A DNA stretch of 64,000 nt from Bacteroidales bacterium (lineage in GTDB: Bacteria; Bacteroidota; Bacteroidia; Bacteroidales; UBA932). The notes under the pieces were generated by a model, which saw nothing but the letters and a program-made list of their open reading frames with translations, made no database searches and was not told where the DNA came from. Where the stretch lies: contig JAQVBQ010000004.1 of NCBI GenBank assembly GCA_028690215.1, forward strand, positions 53,204-117,203. The letters are read 5' to 3'. Shown here piece by piece: positions 46,134-55,770 of the stretch (position 1 is the stretch's first letter; each line of letters starts with the position of its first letter). The translations under genes were made by a program, and so were the position numbers.

Positions 46134-47438
46134 ATGAATACTTTAAAGCTGAAGAAGGACAACTATAAATGGGAGGTACTTGTGCTGCTCTGGATTGCTT
46201 TCTTTGTCAACCAGGCAGACAGACAGGTTTTTAATGTCGTACTGCCATTGATTAAGGAGGATCTGGCACTTTCTGATGTTCAAATAGGTACAATCGCTAC
46301 AGCATTTAACCTTGTCTATGCCCTTCTTGTTCCTATGGCCGGATATATTGGCGATCTTTTCAGCAGGAAGTGGATTGTCTCGCTGAGTATTCTTTTCTGG
46401 AGTGTCGCCACGATGTTTACAGGATTGAGTAACGGCATGATTATGCTGATTGTTATGAGAAGTGTTGCAACAGGAGGCGGGGAGGCCTTTTTCGGACCAT
46501 CCAACTATGCCTTGCTAGCCAGCTATCATAACAGGGAGACACGCTCCTTTGCAATGTCCATACACCAGACATCATATTATGTGGGTGTGATTCTGAGCGG
46601 TTTCGTTGCCGGATACATCGGTCAGCATTATGGCTGGCGAAGTGCATTCCTGGTATTCGGAGCAGTCGGTGTCATTCACGCAGTAGTCATGATATTCAGA
46701 TTACGGGACAAGAAAGAGGAAGGTGTTGAAGTGAGGAGTGAAGGGGGAAGAGTGAAAACAGAAAATGAAAATTTGAAGAGCGATGAGGTTAAAAAAGAGA
46801 AGATATCACTTTTTGAAGGGTTCAGGGTTCTTTTTACAACGCCGACAGCTATTATGCTGACTGTAGGATTCAGCGGACTGATCTTCGTTCTTACAGGATA
46901 TCTTACCTGGATGCCTACATACCTTTTTGAAGAGTTCAACATGTCTCTGGCAGAAGCAGGATTTCACTCAATGTTCTATACACATCTGTTTGCTTTCTTT
47001 GGTGTAATGATTGCCGGGAAACTCTCTGACAAGCTTGCAGGGAAGAATCCTGCCAACAGGATTTTACTTCAGGCAGGAGGTCTTCTCTTCGCAGTGCCTT
47101 TTATAATACTCATGGGAAATTCAGGAACTCTTGCAGCAATCTATATCGGTTTTGCCGGATTTGGGTTCGCAAGGGCATTTTTCGATGCCAATACTTATAC
47201 GGTATTATATGATGTTATTCCGGAGAAGTACCACTCCTCTGCGTCAGGGGTGATGATAATGCTGGGCTTTGCCATGGGCTCTCTCTCCCCGCTGATTCTA
47301 GGGTTGATGAAACCGGTATTGGGACTATCATTCTCAATATCCAGCCTTGCTGTAATATGGCTGGTTTGTGGATTATTAATGGTCGTGGCATACAAGTTTT
47401 TCTATAACAGGGATTATGCTAAGATACACAACATATAA
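46134..47438 (+). CDS. MFS transporter
   Basis: 12-TM pattern; FFVNQADRQVFNVVLPLIKEDLALSDVQIGTIATAFNLVYALLVPMAGYIGDLFSRKWIV. Confidence 0.92.
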   Translation: MNTLKLKKDNYKWEVLVLLWIAFFVNQADRQVFNVVLPLIKEDLALSDVQIGTIATAFNLVYALLVPMAGYIGDLFSRKWIVSLSILFWSVATMFTGLSNGMIMLIVMRSVATGGGEAFFGPSNYALLASYHNRETRSFAMSIHQTSYYVGVILSGFVAGYIGQHYGWRSAFLVFGAVGVIHAVVMIFRLRDKKEEGVEVRSEGGRVKTENENLKSDEVKKEKISLFEGFRVLFTTPTAIMLTVGFSGLIFVLTGYLTWMPTYLFEEFNMSLAEAGFHSMFYTHLFAFFGVMIAGKLSDKLAGKNPANRILLQAGGLLFAVPFIILMGNSGTLAAIYIGFAGFGFARAFFDANTYTVLYDVIPEKYHSSASGVMIMLGFAMGSLSPLILGLMKPVLGLSFSISSLAVIWLVCGLLMVVAYKFFYNRDYAKIHNI

Positions 47439-48681
47439 GGGTTGGAAGGCACTCTCTCTTGGCAATGGTTTGGTAGAGAGCCATATTGTGCCTGATTTGG
47501 GAGGAAGGCTTATGCAATTTTCCCTGCAGGGATATGACTATCTATTCGTAAACGGGGCTTTAGAGTCTCTTTATCCGGAAAGAGTTGACGGAAAGCAGTG
47601 GATGAATTTCGGAGGAGAGAAGGTGTGGCCGGCCCCTCAAGGTTGGAGCGGAGAGGGTTATTGGCCCGGACCACCGGATCATATTCTGGATGAAGGCCTA
47701 TATGAGTCTAATACCGAAAAAGGCTCAGTCACTCTTTTAAGTCCTGTGGACAAGAGAACAGGTTTGCAGATAAAGCGGCAATTGAGTGTAAAACCGGAAG
47801 AGTCCAGAATAAACATTATTACAACATTTACCAATAAGAGTGACGAGTATATACGATGGTCTGTCTGGCCCGTATGCCAGGTTGCTGTTGATGAGCAGGC
47901 TGAGGATCAATCTCAGATAGTTTGTCCTGCAAGAAAAGATGCTAAAGGTGATACCCAATATAAAATATTACACGGATTGGCCAATAATCCGCAGTATAAC
48001 TGCGATGAGGCCGGCAACCTGGTAGTTACATACAAATATATAGTTGGTAAGGTTGGAACTGATTCTGACGAGGGGTGGATTGCTTATGTAAACAGGGGCA
48101 GTGGTAAAGTGCTGGTAATGAATTTTGATGTTGCCGATGGCGCAGAGTATCCTGACAATACATCTGTTCAGGTGTGGACTCAAGGTGAAGGTGCGACATA
48201 TTCGAGAGGCAGGGTTAATATTCACAAATCTGATAAAAAGGTTAATCCGCCATATATGGAGATGGAGATTCTCTCACCGATGGTGAAATTGAGGCCCGGG
48301 GAGAGCTATGATTTCAAATACACCATTTCAGCCTGTACAATCGAGAGCGGAATGTGCGTCAAGGCTGCCTCAAAATATGGTGTTACTGTATCTCGGATAC
48401 ATACTGAGCAAATGTCAGACGGATTACATATCAAGGGAGAGTTTGGCTTCTTTAGTGGCGGTATTCTCCGGATGGTTATGGATCAGGAGACATTGGCAAA
48501 AAACAATAATAACAGAGTCTTATTCGAGACAGAGGTCTCTCCGCTTGCACCTGCGGTAATCGACATTCCGGTTGATGAATCCTGGGATGCACAAGAGGGG
48601 GGACAATCGGTATCGTTCAGACTCTATAATTTAAAAGATGATTTTATAGAGGAGATTGATAAAATAAAAATTGGAAAGTGA
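47416..48681 (+). CDS. DUF4380-like protein (aldose-epimerase-like fold suspected)
   Basis: LGNGLVESHIVPDLGGRLMQFSLQGYDYLFVN and NFGGEKVWPAPQGW; no signal peptide; overlaps the MFS gene by 23 nt. Confidence 0.72.
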   Translation: MLRYTTYKGWKALSLGNGLVESHIVPDLGGRLMQFSLQGYDYLFVNGALESLYPERVDGKQWMNFGGEKVWPAPQGWSGEGYWPGPPDHILDEGLYESNTEKGSVTLLSPVDKRTGLQIKRQLSVKPEESRINIITTFTNKSDEYIRWSVWPVCQVAVDEQAEDQSQIVCPARKDAKGDTQYKILHGLANNPQYNCDEAGNLVVTYKYIVGKVGTDSDEGWIAYVNRGSGKVLVMNFDVADGAEYPDNTSVQVWTQGEGATYSRGRVNIHKSDKKVNPPYMEMEILSPMVKLRPGESYDFKYTISACTIESGMCVKAASKYGVTVSRIHTEQMSDGLHIKGEFGFFSGGILRMVMDQETLAKNNNNRVLFETEVSPLAPAVIDIPVDESWDAQEGGQSVSFRLYNLKDDFIEEIDKIKIGK

Positions 48682-50126
48682 TGAAAGAGTTAAAAAAATT
48701 CCAGAAGGCAAAAGCGGGACTGTTACTGATAGCTTCGCCAAGATTCAGGGATATGGGAGCCGAGCTTGAAGAGGGCTCTTATGATGACAGAAAGAGATCT
48801 GTTGTACAAGCTATAGAGAGTAGCCTGAACAAGACAATTGACCTGGTAAATCCGGGGATTGTATATGAAAGGGAGGATCTCTCTAAGGCGATGGATATGT
48901 TCTCTGCAAGTAAGGTCGACTTTGTAATAGCCGAGTTTCTCTCTTGGGCAGAGGATTTTGCATGGGTGAGATTTCTTAGGGATATGCCCGATATGCCTGT
49001 GATTTTCGTGAATAGCGTGAAGGAGAGGATGACTTTTGAAAAAACTCTGGAAGAGAATGACTTTGTGGAGTTTCTCTGTAATGGAACACTTGTCGGCTCT
49101 CTGGAGGCATCAGGCTCAATAGCAAGACAGGGAAAGAAAAACCTTAAGATTGTTATGGGCAGCCGTGATGAGGTTACAGAGGAGATTATCTCATTCTCCA
49201 AGGCAGCAAAGGTGAGGAGTGTCCTGAGGGAGTCCACATTCGGAATTCTGGCAAGTTATAATGAATTGATGTGGTCAACATATATGGATTCCTACAATAT
49301 GTTCACAAAGATTGGCCCTGAGATAAGATTTATCGCATATTCAACACTACAGGACGAGATAGATTCGCTTTCAGAGTCGGAATGCAAGGAGTATTTTGAT
49401 GAGCTGAAATCCAAGTATCAGGTGACAGATGATGTTGATGAAGATAAGTTCATGGCTTCAGTCAGAGCCTCTCTGGCTACTGCCCGCCTGGCAGAGAAGA
49501 TGGGGATTGATGCAATGATTTATAACGATGTCGATCCTGCAATGTTTCAGCAGATAGGTCTTCGTCCGGGATTCTATCACCCTTCGTTCGGCAAGAATCT
49601 TTCGGTTATGGTCCCTGAAGCCGATATGGGTGCCGGTACCATGACTTTTATTCTAAAGCTTATCAGCGGGAAGCATGTCAATTTTATTGAGCCTTTCCAC
49701 ATCGAATCGGCCGACAATACATTTGCAGCCGGACATGCAGGTCCAAACGATCATACCGATCCGGACCATGTTGGAAATGTCAAGATTGCAAGAGATGTCC
49801 GTTTCGCAAAGACTAAATACAAATATGCCGGGGCTCCGTTTGCGTGGTACAGGATACCTGCAGGGAGAAAAACCATGGCTCAGTTTGTTGAAGAGAACGG
49901 TAAATATAAGGTTGTCTGCACCCTTGTTGATGCAATAGATGGAGAGCACATCTTCGCAAGCTACTCGCATGGTATCTTCAAGCCTTTGATGCCGGTTAAA
50001 GATCTTTTCGAGAAGATATTAAAGATAGGAACCACACAGCATTTTGCCCTTGTTGAGGGTGATTACAGGAGAGAACTTGCAACCCTGTCGCAGATAATGA
50101 ATTTTGAATATTTAGAGATTAATTAA
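48678..50126 (+). CDS. L-fucose/L-arabinose isomerase-like protein
   Basis: 482 aa; VRASLATARLAEKMGIDAMIYND, MVPEADMGAGTMTFILKLISGKHVNFIEPFHIESADNTFAAGHAGPNDHTDP resembles metal-binding regions of FucI/AraA-type isomerases. Confidence 0.72.
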   Translation: MMKELKKFQKAKAGLLLIASPRFRDMGAELEEGSYDDRKRSVVQAIESSLNKTIDLVNPGIVYEREDLSKAMDMFSASKVDFVIAEFLSWAEDFAWVRFLRDMPDMPVIFVNSVKERMTFEKTLEENDFVEFLCNGTLVGSLEASGSIARQGKKNLKIVMGSRDEVTEEIISFSKAAKVRSVLRESTFGILASYNELMWSTYMDSYNMFTKIGPEIRFIAYSTLQDEIDSLSESECKEYFDELKSKYQVTDDVDEDKFMASVRASLATARLAEKMGIDAMIYNDVDPAMFQQIGLRPGFYHPSFGKNLSVMVPEADMGAGTMTFILKLISGKHVNFIEPFHIESADNTFAAGHAGPNDHTDPDHVGNVKIARDVRFAKTKYKYAGAPFAWYRIPAGRKTMAQFVEENGKYKVVCTLVDAIDGEHIFASYSHGIFKPLMPVKDLFEKILKIGTTQHFALVEGDYRRELATLSQIMNFEYLEIN

Positions 50127-50149
50127 CATAAAATAGAGGAGATTTACAA

Positions 50150-52006
50150 ATGAGTTTCATGTTTAACCCACACCCGTATGACGATCCAAATGCTATCAAT
50201 AGGTTGAAAGTGGAGAAGGAAGTTGCCGGGGCAATACTAACCGGCACAAAAGATTCTGCAGATCATATTAGTGAGTTGATTTTAAAAAAGTTGGAGAGGG
50301 AACCTCGAAAGAGTGTAATAATAGCTTTTGACGGTTATGTAGGTGCTAAGTTCAATCAATTTGTCAACCTGATATCACAAAATTTGGGTTTAAGTTCTGT
50401 AACTGTAAAGGTTATAGATATTGCTTCATGTTATAAGACATCACAGGAGCTCGATGCACTGCTCGCTGACAACCTTGCCATCGACAAGGAGAAGGATCCT
50501 GTACAGCTTTTCGGAAAGCTCTTTAAAGGCACCTATGAGGATCTTCTTGATCAGGAAAAATTGTCTGAAATTGAACGTTCTCTGAATAATGCAAAGAGTT
50601 CAAATAGGGCAGAGGTTGTGATAGTAACAGGTTGTGGTACTGCAATACCAAGATTGAGAGCATATTATGATACATTAGTATATCTTGACGTTACACCTAA
50701 AAGAGCAATCCTTAGAGCAAAGGCCGGTGAGTACGCCAATATTGGTGATAATTCTGCAAGACCTGCAAAGGCCATGTTGAGAAGATGCTATTATGTGGAC
50801 TTTGAGGTTGCGGGTCACCTCCGTTGGGAACTGCTCAAAAAGGATCTGATAGACTTCTATGTTGCCAGCGATGATCCTGAGGATGTAAAGATGTTGCCAA
50901 GAGAGTCTTTTAACAGGATTATGTCAGGTTTGGTAAAGCAGCCTTTCCGTTGCAGACCCGTTTATATAGAGGGAGTCTGGGGAGGTCACTATGTTACAAA
51001 ACTTAGGAATCTACCAAAGACAATGAAAAACTGTGCCTGGGTATTTGACCTTATTCCTCTTGAGGTGAGCGTGGTTGTAGAGACTGCAGGTCATACAATT
51101 GAATTCCCCTATTTCACATTTGTCCAGAAGGAGGGAGACTCTCTGATGGGTAAAGAGTGTGTGAAAAAATACGGCGGATACTTCCCTATAAGGTTTAATT
51201 ATGACGATACATTCCACAGCTCAGGAAACATGTCTATACAGGTCCATTCAGGCCACGATTACAATATAAACAACTTCGGAGAGTACGGAAGGCAGGATGA
51301 GAGCTATTATATTGTAGAGACAGCCCACAACGCCAAGACATATGTTGGTTTTACCGAAACAGCCGATCCTAAGGAGTTTATAAAAGAGGCAAAAATTTCT
51401 GAGAAACAGCATACAGAGATTGATTACGAAAAGTATATCAACTATGTTGACTCAAAGCCGGGAGTACAGGTAATGCTTCCTGCCGGAACAATTCACTCAT
51501 CAGGACGTAATCAGGTTATTCTGGAAATCGGTAGTCTTACTGTAGGTTCCTATACATACAAGATGTATGACTATTTGAGGGCTGACCTTGACGGAAAACC
51601 AAGGCCTATTCATACTTTCCATGGTGAGAACGTTCTTGCCCTTGAAAGAAAGACAAAATGGGTTAATGACAACATTGTCCAAAAGCCGAGAGTAGCAGTA
51701 AAAGGTGAAGGTTGGACAGAGTATATAGTCGGAGAGCATGATCTTCTATACTTCACTCTCAGAAGACTCGAATTTGAGAAAGAGGCATACGGGGATACTG
51801 CCGGTAAATTCCATGTCCTCACATTGGTAGACGGAGAAAAGGTTTGTGTCCAGTCTCTGGAGAATCCTGAACTCTGCTATTATCAGAATTACCTGGATGT
51901 AGTGGTTATACCTGCAAATGTCGGTAAATATGTGGTTAAAAATCTTGGGAATCAGCCTGTTTGTATTCACAAGACAATGCTCAAAGATGGTTTTGTAAAT
52001 GACTGA
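50150..52006 (+). CDS. Two-domain protein: degenerate P-loop kinase-like N-terminus fused to mannose-6-phosphate isomerase (cupin)-like C-terminus
   Basis: N-term SVIIAFDGYVGAKFNQFVNLI (no canonical GxxxxGK[ST]) and YDTLVYLDVTPKRAILRAKAGEYANIG; C-term FRCRPVYIEGVWGGHYVTKLRNLP, MSIQVHSGHDYNINNFGEYGRQDESYYIVE, VMLPAGTIHSSGRNQVILEIGSLT. Confidence 0.7.
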   Translation: MSFMFNPHPYDDPNAINRLKVEKEVAGAILTGTKDSADHISELILKKLEREPRKSVIIAFDGYVGAKFNQFVNLISQNLGLSSVTVKVIDIASCYKTSQELDALLADNLAIDKEKDPVQLFGKLFKGTYEDLLDQEKLSEIERSLNNAKSSNRAEVVIVTGCGTAIPRLRAYYDTLVYLDVTPKRAILRAKAGEYANIGDNSARPAKAMLRRCYYVDFEVAGHLRWELLKKDLIDFYVASDDPEDVKMLPRESFNRIMSGLVKQPFRCRPVYIEGVWGGHYVTKLRNLPKTMKNCAWVFDLIPLEVSVVVETAGHTIEFPYFTFVQKEGDSLMGKECVKKYGGYFPIRFNYDDTFHSSGNMSIQVHSGHDYNINNFGEYGRQDESYYIVETAHNAKTYVGFTETADPKEFIKEAKISEKQHTEIDYEKYINYVDSKPGVQVMLPAGTIHSSGRNQVILEIGSLTVGSYTYKMYDYLRADLDGKPRPIHTFHGENVLALERKTKWVNDNIVQKPRVAVKGEGWTEYIVGEHDLLYFTLRRLEFEKEAYGDTAGKFHVLTLVDGEKVCVQSLENPELCYYQNYLDVVVIPANVGKYVVKNLGNQPVCIHKTMLKDGFVND

Positions 52007-52916
52007 TAAAAAGGCATATATAGTTGTGGATGTAGGAGGTACCTACCTCAAGTCCGCAGTAATGAGGCCGGATGGTGAACTCTTCCCTGATTCTTCATGT
52101 ATGACAGAGGCTCATTCAGAGGGATCAAGGGAGGAGATTCTGGATGCCATGAGATCTGCAATTGTAAAGGAGAAACAGATTCTTGAGCAGAGAGGTGCAA
52201 TGCTTTCCGGGATAGCAATGACCTTTCCCGGACCTTTTAACTATTTCAAAGGGACATCTTTGATGGAGCATAAATTCAAGAATGTCAAAGATGTTAACCT
52301 GAAAGAGTGCATAGCAGCGATGCCGGAAGTTGGTCGAGATATTCCTGTTGTTTTCAGACATGATGCAAACTCCTTACTGGCAGGAGAGCTTTGGCGCGGC
52401 AATGCAGTTGGTTTCAAAAATGCTGCAGCTGTAACACTAGGTACCGGTCTCGGTTTTGCATTCTCTCGTGATGGTGTTGTACAGACAAATGAGATAGGCG
52501 GTCCGCTCATTACTATTTTCAGAATACCATACAAAGATGGTATACTGGAGGATTACATATCAAAACGAGGATTCCTCTCTCTATATAAGAATCTAAGTGG
52601 AAGAGCCACTATTGAGGGAGTAGAGGTGTCTGACATAGGTAAATGGGCATCAGAAGGAGATCCTGTATCTCAGCGGGTCTTTGAGGAGATTGGAGTTATA
52701 CTCGCTCAATCACTAAAGCCGCTGCTTAAAGAGTTGGAGATCGAGTGCCTGCTTTTTGGCGGGCAGATATCCAGATCTTTTCACTGCATGGAGTCAAAAG
52801 TCAGGGAAGAACTCAATGATATGAGCAATCTGAAACTTATTTCGGTAGTGAAAAGTATTGAGAATGCCCCGTTATGGGGAGCTCTTCAATCAATAGTAAA
52901 CAATGAAAATATATGA
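51999..52916 (+). CDS. ROK family sugar kinase-like protein (1)
   Basis: YIVVDVGGTYLKSAVMRPDG, FPGPFNY, FRHDANSLLAGELWRGNA, VTLGTGLGFAF. Confidence 0.85.
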   Translation: MTDKKAYIVVDVGGTYLKSAVMRPDGELFPDSSCMTEAHSEGSREEILDAMRSAIVKEKQILEQRGAMLSGIAMTFPGPFNYFKGTSLMEHKFKNVKDVNLKECIAAMPEVGRDIPVVFRHDANSLLAGELWRGNAVGFKNAAAVTLGTGLGFAFSRDGVVQTNEIGGPLITIFRIPYKDGILEDYISKRGFLSLYKNLSGRATIEGVEVSDIGKWASEGDPVSQRVFEEIGVILAQSLKPLLKELEIECLLFGGQISRSFHCMESKVREELNDMSNLKLISVVKSIENAPLWGALQSIVNNENI

Positions 52917-55015
52917 AAAATAGATTATTTCTCTTGTTAATAGGTTTGTCGATGAATAATTTAGTTTCTGCTCAGGTTCAGAATGAAGGAAAATTGGTTT
53001 TGTTTGACGCATCAAAAGCCACAAATGGATCTATATCTGCAACTAACGGAGCTACATTTAAACTTGACGGCGGACTTCTCAAAATCAGCACTGTCGGGAA
53101 CAATGAATACCCATCTGTGCGTATTGAGGGTGAGTGGAATATCTCAGATTTTAACCAAATAGAGATTGAACTTGTCAATTTCACCAAGTCGTCACTTCCT
53201 GTAATGGTAAGACTTGAGAATGCCAATGCTAACCCTGACAAAGAGCGGGGAATTCTTCTCGACAGAGTTTCAATAGCCGGAGGTGCAACAAAAAGCCTTA
53301 CATTTCCGATACCTCCTAAGCCACCCTATCCGGATGTGAAGGAGAAACTTTTCGGAATGAGATATACCCCGTACAAATTGTCGGGCCTCGTTGAGGATCT
53401 TGATAAAAGTAAGGTGAAGGCTATCACTGTATATCTGAGAAAACCAAAGAATGACTGGGAGTGGGCGGTGAAAAGTGTCTCTGCAACAAAGGGAGAGCCG
53501 GAGAAAATGGTCTCTTGGATGAACATCCCGGCAGACAAATTCTTCCCTTTTATTGACAAGTACGGACAATTCGTCCATAAAGAGTGGCCCGGAAAGACAA
53601 AAAGCGATGAGGAGCTGGTGGAGTCACACAAAAGAGAGTTACTTGACCTTGCAGCACATAAAGGGCCTGAGGACAGGAGTAAATTCGGAGGATGGAAAAG
53701 TGGTCCTAGAGAGAAGGCAACAGGTCATTTCTATGTAAAAAAGATTGATGGTAAATGGTGGATGGTAGATCCTGAGGGATATCTTTTCTGGTCACACGGT
53801 GTTGTCAGGGTAACCCCGTCAACAGCAGTGACACCTCTGGACGGAAGGGATATTTATTTCACAGACCTGCCAAAGGAGAATGATCCTTTTGCAGAGTTCT
53901 ACAAGACCCATGATCAGCTTCTCTATCCATATTATGTTGCAAGAGGAATAAAGCGTACTTATGACTTTTCAGCAGCAAATATCAAGAGAAAGTACGGTGA
54001 GAACTGGCGTGCCGAATTTGCAAATATTGCTCATATACGTCTGAAAAGCTGGGGGCTGAATACAATAGCCAACAGTTCAGACAAATCTATCTGCATGATG
54101 GATAAAACCCCATATACAGACAGAATTGAGTTGAAATCACCTGACATAGAGGGTAGCAGGCAAGATTGGTGGAAGTTTAAGGATCCTTTCCATCCTGAAT
54201 TCAGAAAAGATTTCAGAAGGCAGTTGCTTGAAAGGAAAAAAGAGCTGGATGACCCATGGTGTTTCGGATTCTTCGTGGATAACGAGATTGCCTGGGGAAG
54301 CTCCACAGCTCTTGCAGAGTGGACTATGCAGTCACCTGCAACACAACCTGCCAAGGTTGAGATGATAAAATTTCTGAAGAAGAAATATCGTTCAATAGAA
54401 AAACTCAACTCTAAGTGGACAACAAATTATTCAGGTTGGGATGATCTTCTCAAGTTCCAGGGAGAGCTTCCTCAGGCAGCAATGGAAGATTGCAAAATCT
54501 TTACAGAGGTCATAACCGAGGCTTACTTCAAATTTGTAAGAGAGGAGTTTAAAAAAGTAGCACCAAACAAACTCTATCTTGGTTGCCGTTTTGCACGTTC
54601 AAATGCGACTGTTCTGAAGATTGGAGCAAAATATTGTGATGTACTTAGCTATAATATCTATTCCCGCTCACTTTCAACATTCTCACTTCCTGAAGGAGTT
54701 GATAAGCCGGTTATGATAGGCGAGTTTCATTTCGGTGCCCTTGACAGAGGACTTTTCCATCCCGGGCTTGTTGAGACAGCAAATCAACAAAAAAGGGGAG
54801 AGGCATACAAGGTATATGTTGAATCAGCACTGCGACATCCAAATATTATAGGGACACACTGGCATCAATTCTCAGATCAGGCAACAACCGGAAGGTTTGA
54901 CGGAGAGAATTTCCAGGTAGGCTTTACAGATGTTTGTGACAATCCATATCCTGAAACAATTGAGAATATCAGGAAAGTCGGATACGTAATGTATGAAATA
55001 AGAGCGAAAAAGTGA
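52913..55015 (+). CDS. Secreted agarase-like (GH50-like) glycoside hydrolase
   Basis: Signal peptide; GHFYVKKIDGKWWMVDPEGYLFWSHGVVRV, RLKSWGLNTIANSSD, CFGFFVDNEIAWG, PVMIGEFHFGALDRGLFHPGLVE, GTHWHQFSDQATTGRFDGENFQVGF. Confidence 0.7.
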   Translation: MKNRLFLLLIGLSMNNLVSAQVQNEGKLVLFDASKATNGSISATNGATFKLDGGLLKISTVGNNEYPSVRIEGEWNISDFNQIEIELVNFTKSSLPVMVRLENANANPDKERGILLDRVSIAGGATKSLTFPIPPKPPYPDVKEKLFGMRYTPYKLSGLVEDLDKSKVKAITVYLRKPKNDWEWAVKSVSATKGEPEKMVSWMNIPADKFFPFIDKYGQFVHKEWPGKTKSDEELVESHKRELLDLAAHKGPEDRSKFGGWKSGPREKATGHFYVKKIDGKWWMVDPEGYLFWSHGVVRVTPSTAVTPLDGRDIYFTDLPKENDPFAEFYKTHDQLLYPYYVARGIKRTYDFSAANIKRKYGENWRAEFANIAHIRLKSWGLNTIANSSDKSICMMDKTPYTDRIELKSPDIEGSRQDWWKFKDPFHPEFRKDFRRQLLERKKELDDPWCFGFFVDNEIAWGSSTALAEWTMQSPATQPAKVEMIKFLKKKYRSIEKLNSKWTTNYSGWDDLLKFQGELPQAAMEDCKIFTEVITEAYFKFVREEFKKVAPNKLYLGCRFARSNATVLKIGAKYCDVLSYNIYSRSLSTFSLPEGVDKPVMIGEFHFGALDRGLFHPGLVETANQQKRGEAYKVYVESALRHPNIIGTHWHQFSDQATTGRFDGENFQVGFTDVCDNPYPETIENIRKVGYVMYEIRAKK

Positions 55016-55770
55016 AAGTGGCAGAGAGATACAAAATAGGGCTGTTCATACCATGCTATATTGACCAGTTTTACCCTCAGGTCGGAATAGCTACACTGGA
55101 ACTGCTCAGAAAACTGGGACAGGATGTACACTATCCCCTTGAGCAGACATGTTGCGGGCAGCCGTTGGCAAACAGCGGGGCTGAGGATGATGCAAAAGAT
55201 GTGTACAAAAATTTTGTAAGAAATTTCTCTGAATTCGATTATGTTGTTACCCCATCCGGGAGTTGTGCCTATCATGTCAGAGAGCATTATGATATATTGG
55301 AGCAGAGTGAGGATGTAGTTAAAGTCAGGCGATGTACTTATGAGTTGTGTGAATTTATCGCCGATGTTCTGAAGGTTGACGATCTTAAAATAAACTATCC
55401 TCACAGGGTAGGGGTCCATCAGAGCTGTCACGGCTTACGTGGTCTTAAGCTCGGCAACCCTTCGGAACTTATATCTGCAAGCTATTCAAAGGTTATCTCT
55501 TTGTTGGAGAAGGCTGAGGGAATAGAGTTGATAAAACTTGACAGAGAGGACGAGTGCTGCGGTTTCGGAGGAACCTTCTCTATATTTGAACCGGCCGTCT
55601 CGGCAAGGATGGGACGTGACAGAGTAGATGACCATATCAGAAATAATGCTGAGGTGATTACTGCGACCGATATGTCCTGTCTGATGCACATGGAGGGTAT
55701 AATAAGGAGGAAAAATCTGAATATTAAGGTTGTCCATATTGCAGAAATATTAAATTCTAACACTCTATGA
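55012..55770 (+). CDS. lutA: LutA-like CCG-domain Fe-S oxidoreductase subunit
   Basis: IGLFIPCYIDQFYPQVGIATLELL, TCCGQPLANSG, HQSCHGLRGLKLG, DECCGFGGTFSIFEPAVSARMG; GTG start inside the upstream GTGA overlap. Confidence 0.88.
   Translation: MKVAERYKIGLFIPCYIDQFYPQVGIATLELLRKLGQDVHYPLEQTCCGQPLANSGAEDDAKDVYKNFVRNFSEFDYVVTPSGSCAYHVREHYDILEQSEDVVKVRRCTYELCEFIADVLKVDDLKINYPHRVGVHQSCHGLRGLKLGNPSELISASYSKVISLLEKAEGIELIKLDREDECCGFGGTFSIFEPAVSARMGRDRVDDHIRNNAEVITATDMSCLMHMEGIIRRKNLNIKVVHIAEILNSNTL

Noticed and set aside
51011-51217. Minus-strand small ORFs throughout the glycan locus (e.g. 68-105 aa)
   Set aside because: All are antisense to well-supported long CDSs and show no family-like motifs.
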